Source of the DNA: JBBRHH01 sp038222915
GTDB taxonomy: Bacteria; Planctomycetota; Phycisphaerae; Tepidisphaerales; Tepidisphaeraceae
NCBI GenBank assembly: GCA_038222915.1
Contig: JBBRHH010000079.1
Coordinates: forward strand, 1-15,213
Direction of reading: 5' to 3'
Length of the DNA: 15,213 nt
This document shows positions 6,704-14,488 of the stretch, piece after piece (the stretch's first letter is position 1; each line of letters starts with the position of its first letter). The notes under the pieces were generated by a model that ran no database searches, was not told the origin of the DNA, and was given only the letters and a program-made list of their open reading frames with translations. Both the position numbers and the translations under genes were made by a program.

Positions 6704-9562
6704 ATGTTGCGAAAATGGCTCCCCAATCTCCGCCTCCGCACCAAGGCAATGATCGTCAGCCTCAGCGTTGCAACGTTGTCGCTGTCGCTGGTCGCCGTGG
6801 CCGGACTGCTTCAGATCCGCCGCGAAATTGCCTCCGAACAGCACCGCACCGCCGACTCGGTCGCCAAAGGGGTTGCCCGGGCGTCGCAACTTGCCCTGTC
6901 CGTTCGCGATACACATGAACTGACGCGTGTCGCAAACGCTTTCCTCCGTGACGAGAATGTTCTCTTCGTCGCCATTTATGCCGATAGCGCCCAGCCCGTC
7001 GCGAGCGCCTCACGTGATCGTGCCGCCTGGGAAGGCTACCTTCGCGGCGCCGTCGACAAAAACCGATGCATCGTCGGCGACGACCAGGTCGAGGCACTCG
7101 GCCAACTCGACGAATTCTCCAACGAAACAGACAATGACGGCGTCGTCCAACGTCCCGCAAAGTCCGATCAGCCCGGCGAGAGGATTGGCCGCGTTGTGGT
7201 CGGCCTCTCCACCGCCTCAACGCTTGCCGCCCAGGAGCGCCAAACCCGTGTCACCCTGATCGCGACCATCGTTGCCGCTGTCGCAAGTTCCGTCTTCATG
7301 TTCCTGGCGCTGGGTCCATGGATGCGTCGCCTGCAGCGGCTCGCCACAGCCAGCGAAGCCATCTCCCGCGGCGATTTCGGTAATCCCATTCAGGATGACC
7401 AAAGCGACGAGATCGGCCAGTTGGCCGCCACCTTCAATGGCATGCGCCTGGCACTGCGCGACCGCGACACCAAACTTCGAGACTTCAACCAAACCCTTCA
7501 GGAACAGGTCGAACAGCGCACCAGCGAGTTGGAAACAGCCCTCGCGGCCGCCGAAGAGGCCAGCCGCGCCAAAAGCCTCTTCCTCGCCAACATGTCCCAT
7601 GAGCTGCGCACGCCGCTCAATGGCGTCATCGGCATGGTCGATCTCCTCCTCTCCGCCGAACCCAATCCCCAGCAGCGCCGCTACTGCGATGTCGCCAAAA
7701 CCTCGGCGCGATCGCTCCTCGAACTGATCAACGACATCCTCGACTTCTCCAAGATCGAAGCCGGGAAACTCGAGATCGATCAAACGGATTTCGACCTCCA
7801 CGACCTCATTGGCACGATCGGCCAGATGATGGGCGAGCGGGCGCAGAAAAAAGGACTCGAACTCATCTGCCGGGTGCGCGACGATCTTCCTCGCGTCGTC
7901 AGCGGCGATCCACTTCGCATCCGCCAGATCGTTCTGAACCTGATGAGCAACGCAGTCAAGTTCACCGAATCCGGCGAAGTCGAGCTCGACGCGGCCGTCG
8001 AAAGCCAAACCAATACCCACGCCCTCATCCGGTTCACGGTCCGCGACAGCGGCATCGGCATTCCTCAGCAACGACTTGATCGCCTCTTCAAGTCATTCTC
8101 CCAGGTCGACGCTTCCACTACCCGCAGGTTCGGCGGCAGCGGCCTGGGGCTGGCCATCTCCCAGCGCCTTGTCGAGTTGATGGGCGGTAGCATCGTGGTC
8201 GAGAGTCAGGAAGCAAAAGGCTCCACCTTCCACTTCACCATCCAATTTGAGAAACGCGCCACACCCATCGAGCCCGTCCGCGAAGGCCGGGTCAATCCCA
8301 GCGGCCTTCGCGCCCTCGCCGTCGACGACAACAAAACCAATCGCGAAATTCTCCACGACCAGCTCGCCAGTTGGTCCCTCATGCCCGACGTAGCGGACGG
8401 AGCCAGGCAGGCCCTGACCATGCTCCGCGACGCGGCACTATCAGGTCAGCCCTATCGCATCGCCATCCTCGACATGCACATGCCCGAGACCGACGGCGTC
8501 CAACTCGCCCGCGCGATCAAGGCCGACCCTACGACGCGAGACACCGTCCTCATCAGCCTCAGCTCCATAGGCGACCATCTCCGGCCGCAGCAGATGAACG
8601 AGATCGGATTCTCTGCCTGTCTGACCAAGCCCGCCATCGGCTCCCACCTCTACGATGCCATCGTCGATTCTCTCACGGCCAGAGAAAAATCCGACAGCCA
8701 TTCTGCGCCCGCGCAACCCAGCCGCGCCTTCGCATCGCACCTCGACGGCGTACGTGTCCTCCTGGCCGAAGACAACGAAATCAACCGCATGGTCGCCTGT
8801 GAATTGCTCGAGCAGGCCGGCTGCATCTGCACCGTCACCGTGAACGGCCGCGAAGCATTCGACGCCGCGCTCCCGGATCAGCACGACGTCATCCTCATGG
8901 ACTGCCAGATGCCGGAAATGGACGGCTTCGAGGCAACGCAGAAAATCCGCGAGGCCGAGTCCGCCGCCAACACCGGCCGCCACCGCCCAATCATCGCCCT
9001 CACTGCCAATGCCATCAAAGGCGATCGCGAACGATGCCTCGGCGCCGGCATGGACGGCTACGTGACCAAACCCGTCGACCCCATCGAACTGTTCACGACG
9101 ATTCGCTCGCTCCTCTCCCCTGAACGCCTCGCCGCCATCCCCGCCCACGCTCCGCTTGCCATCCCGGATCCCAAACCCGCCGCCCCTGCTCCCACTGCCG
9201 CAACGCCTCCCGTCGACCTCGAATCCCTCAAACGCCGCTGCATGGGAAATCGCCGCCTCGCCGCCAAGGCCCTCTCCAAGTTCGAGAGCGTGATGGCCGT
9301 CGACGTCGCCACCCTGATCGGAAGCCTCCGCGGCGGCGACGCGAAAGCCACCGCGTCCTCCGCCCACAAGATCAAAGGCGCAGCCGCCAACGTCTCCGCC
9401 GAAGACGTGCGCCGCGTTGTCGCCGAAATCGAGCACCTAGCCAAGTCCGACGCCCTGTCACAGGTAGAGGCCAGCATCATTCAACTCGAAGACGAGATGA
9501 TCCGCTTCCGCACCTACCTTTCCACCGCGCTGGACCGTCTGGCCGAACCGGTCTCCAAATGA
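6704..9562 (+). CDS. Hybrid histidine kinase with two receivers and HPt
   Basis: 952 residues. TM1 is about 15-37. A periplasmic sensor of about 145 residues follows (CHASE8-like in its SxxKxxxxAxxLxLxxxD style; tentative). TM2 is about 183-204 and HAMP about 205-257, leading to a coiled coil. HisKA has the H-box FLANMSHELRTPLNGVIGM (acceptor His299). HATPase has the N-box around Asn416, DSGIGI (448-453) and GGSGLGL (477-483). REC1 has VDDN and Asp590 in ILDMHMPETDG. REC2 has AEDNEINR and Asp733 in LMDCQMPEMDG, with Lys789. The C-terminal HPt has His888 in SSAHKIKGAAANVSA. All phosphorelay residues are present. The start follows the upstream stop with no gap, with GGAG six bases before the ATG, and the stop overlaps the receptor start as ATGA, so the three genes are translationally coupled. 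With no DNA-binding domain, the output must leave through HPt to another protein. The closest candidate is the two-receiver c-di-GMP enzyme upstream (inferred). Confidence 0.96.
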   Translation: MLRKWLPNLRLRTKAMIVSLSVATLSLSLVAVAGLLQIRREIASEQHRTADSVAKGVARASQLALSVRDTHELTRVANAFLRDENVLFVAIYADSAQPVASASRDRAAWEGYLRGAVDKNRCIVGDDQVEALGQLDEFSNETDNDGVVQRPAKSDQPGERIGRVVVGLSTASTLAAQERQTRVTLIATIVAAVASSVFMFLALGPWMRRLQRLATASEAISRGDFGNPIQDDQSDEIGQLAATFNGMRLALRDRDTKLRDFNQTLQEQVEQRTSELETALAAAEEASRAKSLFLANMSHELRTPLNGVIGMVDLLLSAEPNPQQRRYCDVAKTSARSLLELINDILDFSKIEAGKLEIDQTDFDLHDLIGTIGQMMGERAQKKGLELICRVRDDLPRVVSGDPLRIRQIVLNLMSNAVKFTESGEVELDAAVESQTNTHALIRFTVRDSGIGIPQQRLDRLFKSFSQVDASTTRRFGGSGLGLAISQRLVELMGGSIVVESQEAKGSTFHFTIQFEKRATPIEPVREGRVNPSGLRALAVDDNKTNREILHDQLASWSLMPDVADGARQALTMLRDAALSGQPYRIAILDMHMPETDGVQLARAIKADPTTRDTVLISLSSIGDHLRPQQMNEIGFSACLTKPAIGSHLYDAIVDSLTAREKSDSHSAPAQPSRAFASHLDGVRVLLAEDNEINRMVACELLEQAGCICTVTVNGREAFDAALPDQHDVILMDCQMPEMDGFEATQKIREAESAANTGRHRPIIALTANAIKGDRERCLGAGMDGYVTKPVDPIELFTTIRSLLSPERLAAIPAHAPLAIPDPKPAAPAPTAATPPVDLESLKRRCMGNRRLAAKALSKFESVMAVDVATLIGSLRGGDAKATASSAHKIKGAAANVSAEDVRRVVAEIEHLAKSDALSQVEASIIQLEDEMIRFRTYLSTALDRLAEPVSK

Positions 9563-11550
9563 AATACCTCCTCGCCATCTCGATTCTCCTGTTCGCCGCC
9601 AGCTTGGCCATCGCAGCGCCACCGGATCAAACCGCCGACACCACGCCACCGGATGACGCGCCGGAGTTGATGCTCTTCAAGGAAATGCCCATCGTCGTCG
9701 CGGCCGGCAAGCGAGAAAAAACCCAGCAGCAGGTCGCCGCCTCCGTCAGCGTCGTCGACGCCAACCAGATCTCCCTCTACGGCTACCGCTCCCTCGCCGA
9801 CATCCTCCGCAACCAGCGCAGCTTCTACCTCACCACCGACGGCCTCAACTGGTTCGCCGGCGTCCGCGGCTTCGAGCGCCCCGGCGAATGGAACGCGCGT
9901 CTGATGGTCCTCGTCGACGGCCGCCCCACCCGCGAGCTCATCTACGGCCAAACCCACCTCGACCAGGATTTCGTTCTCCCCGTCGAGGCGATGAAACGCG
10001 TTGAAATCATCCGCGGCCCCGGCTCATCCCTCTACGGCAGCAACGCCGTCTTCGGCGTCGTCAATGTCGTCAGCAAGGACGGCGCTGACGTCAACGGCGT
10101 CGAAGTCAAAGGCCAGGGCGGCACCCAGGAAACCGGCCGATCCAACGTCCTCTTCGGAAAAAAATTCGACAACGGCTGGGATGTCGTCGGCGATTTCGCC
10201 GCCTACACCAGCAAGGGCGATCGCGACATCCTCTACGACGACGTCCACGATGCCGCCCACAACTTCGGCCGAGTCCACAACGGCGACTACGAAGGCGCAG
10301 ATGCCGGCTTCCTCAAAGTCCGCAAAGGCGACTTCACCGCCCAGTTCGATATGGAAAGCCGCCAGAAGGGCAATCGCTCCGCCACCTACCTCGCCTCATT
10401 CACCGAACCCGGCAACATGCACGAAGACCGTGCCAACGTCACCCTGCGCATCGACCACGAAATCTCTGAAGGCAAGAGCATCCACGCCATGGCGTACTAC
10501 GGCCACTACAACTACAACCAATCCTGGGGCTTCGACAGCGCCGGCAGCCTCGATCGATACACCAGCCAGGGAACCGACGACTGGCTCGGCCAGGAAATTC
10601 ACTACGACTGGCAGGTCAACAAGCCCCTCCACCTCACGCTCGGCGCTGACGCCACCCAATCCCTCTTCACCACCCAGCGCGATCATGATTCTGAATCCGG
10701 CCCGCTCTTCGACCAAAGCCCTTCTTTCAATTCCTGGGCCGTCTTCGCCGAGGCCGAGTACAAACTCACCGAACACCTCACGCTCGTCGGCGGCCTCCGC
10801 GTCGACACTCCCCAACGCATCGGCACCCTGCTCAGCCCGCGCTTCGGCGCAATCTACAGCCCCAACACCCAGGACACCTACAAAGCCCTCTACGGCCGCG
10901 CATTCCGCCAGCCCAACCTCTACGAAATGTTCTACACCATCCCCGACCAGAACACCGGAAACCCGAACCTGCGCTCCGAAATCGTCGACACCTACGAAGG
11001 AGTCTGGGAACACCGCTACAACACCGGCTGGCGCAGCTCTCTCGACGTCTACCTCTGGAAAATGTCGGACGCCATGGAAAACCAAATACTCCCCAGCGGA
11101 GCGCTCCAAACCCAAAACTCCGGCACGCTCTGGGCCCACGGCATCGAGCTCGAGTTCCAGAAGGAATGGGAAGGCGGCGCGATGTTCCGTGGCTACGCCA
11201 CCTACAGCCGCGCCGACCACGACGGTGCAACCCTCACCCATTCGCCAACCTGGATCGTCGGCACCGCAACCGTTCTCCCTGTTTTCAATCGAAATAATAC
11301 AATCGCCATCGAACCGCAGATCATCTCCGGCATGAAGTCCGACCTCGGCGATTACACCAGCCCCACATTCATCACCAATATCGTCTTCACCTCCCGCGAG
11401 CTGCGCAAAGGCCTCGACTTCCAACTCGGCTTCTACAACCTGTTCGGAAATTACGCCCGTCTCCCCCGCGACAACGCCGCCACCCATTTCCAGCCCACCC
11501 TCAACTACCCCGAACCCCGCATCCTCGCCAGCCTGACCTGCAAGTTCTAA
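9559..11550 (+). CDS. TonB-dependent outer-membrane receptor
   Basis: 663 residues. A Sec signal peptide (MKYLLAISILLFAASLAIA, cleavage about 19/20) is followed by a TonB-box-like MPIVVAAGK (43-51) and a plug domain (about 52-173) with the family signature VDGRPTRE and EIIRGPGSSLYGSNAVFGVVNVVSK. The rest is a beta-barrel of alternating aromatic and polar strands, ending in a C-terminal Phe (SLTCKF), the usual outer-membrane assembly signal. Such receptors import siderophores, vitamin B12, sugars or other scarce ligands using TonB energy; no specific substrate can be named here. The ATG overlaps the kinase stop (ATGA). Sharing an operon with a periplasmic binding protein and a sensor kinase, but with no inner-membrane transporter, suggests ligand delivery to the periplasm for sensing. 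Length and order are normal for the family. Confidence 0.96.
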   Translation: MKYLLAISILLFAASLAIAAPPDQTADTTPPDDAPELMLFKEMPIVVAAGKREKTQQQVAASVSVVDANQISLYGYRSLADILRNQRSFYLTTDGLNWFAGVRGFERPGEWNARLMVLVDGRPTRELIYGQTHLDQDFVLPVEAMKRVEIIRGPGSSLYGSNAVFGVVNVVSKDGADVNGVEVKGQGGTQETGRSNVLFGKKFDNGWDVVGDFAAYTSKGDRDILYDDVHDAAHNFGRVHNGDYEGADAGFLKVRKGDFTAQFDMESRQKGNRSATYLASFTEPGNMHEDRANVTLRIDHEISEGKSIHAMAYYGHYNYNQSWGFDSAGSLDRYTSQGTDDWLGQEIHYDWQVNKPLHLTLGADATQSLFTTQRDHDSESGPLFDQSPSFNSWAVFAEAEYKLTEHLTLVGGLRVDTPQRIGTLLSPRFGAIYSPNTQDTYKALYGRAFRQPNLYEMFYTIPDQNTGNPNLRSEIVDTYEGVWEHRYNTGWRSSLDVYLWKMSDAMENQILPSGALQTQNSGTLWAHGIELEFQKEWEGGAMFRGYATYSRADHDGATLTHSPTWIVGTATVLPVFNRNNTIAIEPQIISGMKSDLGDYTSPTFITNIVFTSRELRKGLDFQLGFYNLFGNYARLPRDNAATHFQPTLNYPEPRILASLTCKF

Positions 11551-11624
11551 AACACCCGCGATCTTATAACCCTCCCCCGCCAACCATCCCGGTCACAACG
11601 TGTCTAATTCCGCATACTGAAGGA

Positions 11625-11643
11625 ATAGAAGCAAGCCTTCTAT
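11625..11643. repeat. 7-bp inverted repeat between the receptor gene and the small ORF
   Basis: ATAGAAG (11625-11631) and CTTCTAT (11637-11643) are perfect reverse complements around a CAAGC loop, followed by CGGTTTT. It lies 75 bases after the receptor stop and 25 bases before the small membrane ORF. It could be a weak terminator of the receptor operon (AT-rich stem, four Ts) or an operator or attenuator for the small ORF. I cannot decide between them. Confidence 0.4.
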
Positions 11644-11667
11644 CGGTTTTAGATGTACGGAGTCACC

Positions 11668-11766
11668 ATGACCGCAACACGCTCTAGTCCCTGGATCGGA
11701 ATGATCGCCCTGCTCGGCTACGCGATGGTCTGCGGACTACTTTGGATAACAACGAGAGGCGGCTGA
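11668..11766 (+). CDS. Small single-TM membrane protein, 32 residues
   Basis: A short frame from the ATG at 11668 to the TGA at 11764-11766. The product starts MTATRSSPW, then has one hydrophobic segment (about 9-27, WIGMIALLGYAMVCGLLWI) and ends in TTRGG. The positive residue before the segment and the short basic tail fit a one-pass membrane protein. GGAG (11659-11662) lies five bases before the ATG, and an in-frame ATG at 11653 would add five residues but lacks a ribosome site. A strong rho-independent terminator begins 48 bases after the stop, so this transcript has its own proper end. I do not recognise the family. It sits between the receptor operon and a convergent zinc-ribbon membrane gene. 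The frame is short enough to be chance, but ribosome site, TM segment and terminator together favour a real gene. Confidence 0.55.
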   Translation: MTATRSSPWIGMIALLGYAMVCGLLWITTRGG

Positions 11767-11814
11767 TTGCCGCGACCCCCGGCCAGCCTCTCACAAGCCC
11801 TACCCACCCCTGAG

Positions 11815-11849
11815 CCCCGGACGGATTAACTTCCGTTCCGGGGTTTTTT
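11815..11849 (+). terminator. Rho-independent terminator with a six-T tract
   Basis: CCCCGGA (11815-11821) pairs with TCCGGGG (11837-11843), and CGGA (11822-11825) pairs with TCCG (11832-11835), leaving one bulged T and a six-base loop. TTTTTT (11844-11849) follows directly. It ends plus-strand transcription of the small ORF, and probably read-through from the receptor operon. Its T-tract overlaps the stop codon of the convergent gene at 11848. Confidence 0.92.
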
Positions 11850-12516
11850 ACGCGCCCCGCACTTTTCCCGACTGCAGCATCTTCCATTCAATAAATCCGA
11901 TGTACCCCCCAAACGCGATCGCCAGCAACGAAACCAGCGGCGTCACACCAACGCTCATCAGCTTCACGACAACATAAATATTGAACACAGTTGTAAAAAA
12001 CGTCACGCCCACAGCCGCCATCAGCAGGATCGGCCTGCGCCGCCCCGACATCGATTGCACCGTCAACACCAGCGCCTCAAGCAAGAGCACCACCCCAAAA
12101 AGAAAAATCCCCATGTCGCTGATCGCCTGAAATCCCTGCAGCGAAAAATAATCAACCTCGCTTCCGGCGTTCTCCCCGCTTGGCCAAAGCACTTCGGTAT
12201 GAAAAGCATGGCCCGTAAGCTTCGCAATCAGAAACGCCCCAAACGTCCGTCCAAGAAAAATAAACACCAGCCCGATGATCGCTGACAGCCACGCCTCTCC
12301 CCCCATCCCAACGTCCGGCATAGTCCCGGGGTCCGCAACCGCGCTTCCCAGCCGCGCCCCGCAATCATTACAAAATTTCGAATTCGCCGGCATCACGCCC
12401 CGGCAGTGCGGGCAGACAACCGTCGCCGCCTTCGCTTCACTCTCACCGGCTTGCGTCGCCGGCTTCTCCGCGACATCCTGCGTCTGTGAAAGCCTCGGCA
12501 GTTTCGAAATATCCAT
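11848..12516 (-). CDS. Zinc-ribbon protein with four TM segments
   Basis: 222 residues from the ATG at 12516, which has GGAGG nine bases upstream. The frame stays open 20 codons further upstream, but that part has no ribosome site. Residues about 35-52 are a zinc ribbon, CPHC then CNDC (Cys35, 38, 49, 52), preceded by a polar, likely disordered N-terminus. Four hydrophobic segments follow at about 77-99, 134-155, 163-185 and 191-209, so the protein is an inner-membrane protein with the ribbon probably cytoplasmic. This zinc-ribbon plus membrane-domain layout is common in bacterial proteins of unknown role, and I do not recognise a specific family. It is divergent from pheS with 152 bases between the starts, in which I see no convincing promoter. 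It converges with the small membrane ORF. Confidence 0.82.
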   Translation of the reverse strand: MDISKLPRLSQTQDVAEKPATQAGESEAKAATVVCPHCRGVMPANSKFCNDCGARLGSAVADPGTMPDVGMGGEAWLSAIIGLVFIFLGRTFGAFLIAKLTGHAFHTEVLWPSGENAGSEVDYFSLQGFQAISDMGIFLFGVVLLLEALVLTVQSMSGRRRPILLMAAVGVTFFTTVFNIYVVVKLMSVGVTPLVSLLAIAFGGYIGFIEWKMLQSGKVRGA

Positions 12517-12668
12517 GTGGTTTATCCTCCCCCCGCGACGATGAGCACGAACGTCCAAACGCCCGCTGTAAGTCAAACAATCTAATAAGCGCCACAGGCC
12601 GTTGCAAACACGCCCCTTGCCCGCGCCGCACGCCCCGATAGACTTCCCACGCTATCCAAAGGAGTCGC

Positions 12669-13718
12669 ATGGCAGACGTGTTGGCGGAAATTGACGATCT
12701 TGTCCCCGAGGCAAATGCCGAGCTCTCGGCCGTCCAAAACCCCGCACAGCTCGAATCCTTCCGCATCAAATGGCTCGGCGCCAAAGGCACGCTCAAATCC
12801 AAAATGGACCTCATCAAACAGGTCCCCCCCGATCAAAAGCGACTCTTCGGCCAGCGCCTCAACGCCGCCAAAGACCAGATCACCGCCGCCTTTGATTCGC
12901 GCAAACAGAGCGTCGAAACCGCTGGCGCATCCGTCCGCCTCGACCTCGACATCACCGAGCCCGGCCGCCGTCCCCAGATCGGCAACCGCCACATCCTCAT
13001 GAAAGTCATCGATGAGCTCACCGAGCTCTTCGCCCGCATGGGTTTCTCCCAGGCCTCCGGCCCCGAAGTCGAAGACGAGTTCCACAACTTCATCGCCCTC
13101 AACATCCCGCGCCAGCATCCCGCCCGAGATCCGCTCGACAATTTCTACCTCGCGCCCGCCACCGGCGAAGGCGAGGTCAGCGCCTACAACAGCGTCCCCG
13201 AAGATCAGCAGCGCCTTCTCCGCACTCAGACCAGCACCGTTCAGATCCGCGTGATGGAAACCCAGAAGCCTCCCATCCGCGTTGTCATCCCCGGCCGCGT
13301 CTACCGCCCCGACACCGTCGACCAAACCCACTTCTACATGTTCCACCAGCTCGAAGCCCTCGTCGTCGACAAGAACGTCTCGATGGTCGACCTCAAGAGC
13401 ACCGTCATGCAGTTCGTCCACGCCTATTTCGGCCCCGACACCAAAGTCCGCTTCCGCCCCAGCTTCTTCCCCTTCACCGAACCCTCGGCCGAAGTCGACG
13501 TCTTCTTTGAAGACCGCCAGAAATGGGTCGAACTCGGCGGCTGCGGCATGGTCCACCCCAACGTCCTCAAGGTGTTGGACAAGCAAGGCCTCAACTCCGA
13601 AGAATACTCCGGATGGGCCTTCGGCTTCGGCATCGAACGCATCGCCATGCGCAAATACGGCATCGAAGACATCCGTCAATTATTCGAAAACGACGTGCGA
13701 TTCCTGCGTCAGTTCTAG
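12669..13718 (+). CDS. pheS: Phenylalanyl-tRNA synthetase alpha subunit
   Basis: 349 residues, normal for a bacterial PheS. The enzyme charges tRNA-Phe with phenylalanine in the cytoplasm as an alpha2-beta2 complex with PheT. Residues 1-85 form the N-terminal coiled coil, with KWLGAKGTLKSKM in the tRNA-binding arm. The class II catalytic core shows GPEVEDEFHNFIALNIPRQHPARDP (131-155), LLRTQTSTVQIR (183-194), motif 2 (PGRVYRPDTVDQTHFYMFHQLE, about 208-229), RPSFFPFTEPSAEVDV (263-278) and motif 3 (GWAFGFGIERIAM, 315-327). Compared with E. coli PheS there is an extra stretch of roughly 12-18 residues (about 163-181) between DNFYL and LLRTQTS. AAGGAG lies six bases before the ATG. pheT does not follow: the next gene is a toxin gene on the other strand. 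No infC-rpmI-rplT genes are upstream either. Confidence 0.97.
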   Translation: MADVLAEIDDLVPEANAELSAVQNPAQLESFRIKWLGAKGTLKSKMDLIKQVPPDQKRLFGQRLNAAKDQITAAFDSRKQSVETAGASVRLDLDITEPGRRPQIGNRHILMKVIDELTELFARMGFSQASGPEVEDEFHNFIALNIPRQHPARDPLDNFYLAPATGEGEVSAYNSVPEDQQRLLRTQTSTVQIRVMETQKPPIRVVIPGRVYRPDTVDQTHFYMFHQLEALVVDKNVSMVDLKSTVMQFVHAYFGPDTKVRFRPSFFPFTEPSAEVDVFFEDRQKWVELGGCGMVHPNVLKVLDKQGLNSEEYSGWAFGFGIERIAMRKYGIEDIRQLFENDVRFLRQF

Positions 13719-13727
13719 GTTTGCATC

Positions 13728-14132
13728 TCACCAGATACTGCGCGTGTGCTGAGAAGCTTGAATCGTCGCGTCTTTGGTGACGTTGACAGCGCCCAGTCGC
13801 GGCACCTGGATCGCAATGAGTCGGTCGTGCATCTCTGGAATGTCGGTAATATTTGACAGCGAACGCATATCATCCAGGTTCAACGCATCAATCGTGTACG
13901 CCGGAGATGCCTCAAGTTGATTGAGGAGGGGGTGATAGATACTCTCTTCACCGTGCTTTTTGAATAGATAAAAGAGCTCCGCCAACACCACGTGCGAAAC
14001 AATGAGAGATGCCGCACCCTTTCCCCCTTCGTCGAATGCGCAGACAGCAGCCGCGCCCAATTTGTGCGGAGCGACCAAGTGCCAATATAAAGCGTGGGTG
14101 TCGAGAAAGTAGAAAACGGCGGGGCGGCTCAT
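13728..14132 (-). CDS. PIN-domain toxin, VapC-like (module 1)
   Basis: 134 residues with the PIN ribonuclease pattern: Asp11 in FLDTHALYWH, Glu52 in VLAELFYLF, Asp103 in IPEMHDRLIAIQ and Asp121 in VTKDATIQ. All four acidic positions expected for a metal-dependent RNase are present. VapC toxins cleave tRNA or other RNA and are held inactive by the partner antitoxin. Its ATG overlaps the antitoxin stop by four bases (ATGA), so translation is coupled. It ends RSIW, close to the RCIW end of the second toxin. The stop is only nine bases from the convergent pheS stop. Either plasmid or chromosomal maintenance or a stress role is possible; no target can be read from the sequence. Confidence 0.88.
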   Translation of the reverse strand: MSRPAVFYFLDTHALYWHLVAPHKLGAAAVCAFDEGGKGAASLIVSHVVLAELFYLFKKHGEESIYHPLLNQLEASPAYTIDALNLDDMRSLSNITDIPEMHDRLIAIQVPRLGAVNVTKDATIQASQHTRSIW

Positions 14133-14380
14133 TCCGGTGACGGTTCGATACTACGTTCCCATTCGGCGTTCATCTGACAAAGATCGGCATCAATGTCGAT
14201 GTCAGCAGGCAATCGCCCGGCAAAGATCCCTTTTAGCGTATCGAATGGTGGTTGCGTGCCCACCCCCGACGCCTGACTTACAACCACGACTTCCGCAGGA
14301 CCAGGTGGCAAATCCGTTTCCAGATCCAGATGGAGCTTGCCATCCTGGCCAATCTGCGTTTGGGCAACCAATGTCTTCAT
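14129..14380 (-). CDS. VapB-like antitoxin (module 1)
   Basis: 83 residues. The N-terminal half is beta-rich (GQDGKLHLDLETDLPPGPAEVVVV), as in antitoxins that pair with PIN toxins. The C-terminus carries an acidic helix, DADLCQMNAEWERSIE, of the kind that lies in the toxin active site. It closely resembles the module 2 antitoxin (GADGKLRLETPCDLPPGRVDVVVV and EMNDAWKTKL). It is transcribed first, ahead of the toxin, from a TATAAT promoter at 14401-14406, with AGGA upstream of the ATG at 14380. The DNA-binding fold is not clearly recognisable. Homology is inferred from pattern and partner only. Confidence 0.82.
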   Translation of the reverse strand: MKTLVAQTQIGQDGKLHLDLETDLPPGPAEVVVVSQASGVGTQPPFDTLKGIFAGRLPADIDIDADLCQMNAEWERSIEPSPE

Positions 14381-14400
14381 AATTGAGTCCTGATCGTTCT

Positions 14401-14406
14401 ATTATA
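14401..14406 (-). promoter_or_regulatory. -10 element TATAAT of the module 1 antitoxin promoter
   Basis: The minus strand reads a consensus TATAAT 20 bases upstream of the antitoxin ATG at 14380. No good -35 lies at the usual 17-base spacing, and TTGTCT is 21 bases upstream. The candidate operator at 14424-14440 sits where the -35 would be. Confidence 0.6.
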
Positions 14407-14423
14407 CGGCCTTTCCGCCAGCA

Positions 14424-14440
14424 TTACAGACAACCTGTAA
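14424..14440. promoter_or_regulatory. Candidate operator, palindrome TTACAG-N5-CTGTAA
   Basis: TTACAG (14424-14429) and CTGTAA (14435-14440) are exact reverse complements around ACAAC. The palindrome begins 17 bases upstream of the TATAAT box and covers the -35 zone of the module 1 promoter. VapBC modules are usually autoregulated by binding such palindromes. I did not find the same palindrome in front of module 2. Confidence 0.55.
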
Positions 14441-14488
14441 CCGTGATGGCCCGTCGCGAAGGTCCGCTCGCGACTTTCGCCACGGATC

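Noticed and set aside
8441..9436. A 331-codon frame antisense to the kinase receivers and HPt.
   Set aside because: It is Gly- and Asp-rich shadow sequence with no domain pattern, and the sense strand is clearly coding.
10001..11335. A 444-codon plus-strand frame inside the receptor gene, rich in Ser, Thr and Pro.
   Set aside because: Low-complexity composition typical of a shifted reading of a GC-rich gene; the receptor frame has a signal, a plug and a C-terminal Phe.
12582..13679. A 365-codon open frame antisense to pheS.
   Set aside because: It is a by-product of high third-position GC; the plus-strand frame has clear class II synthetase motifs and a ribosome site.
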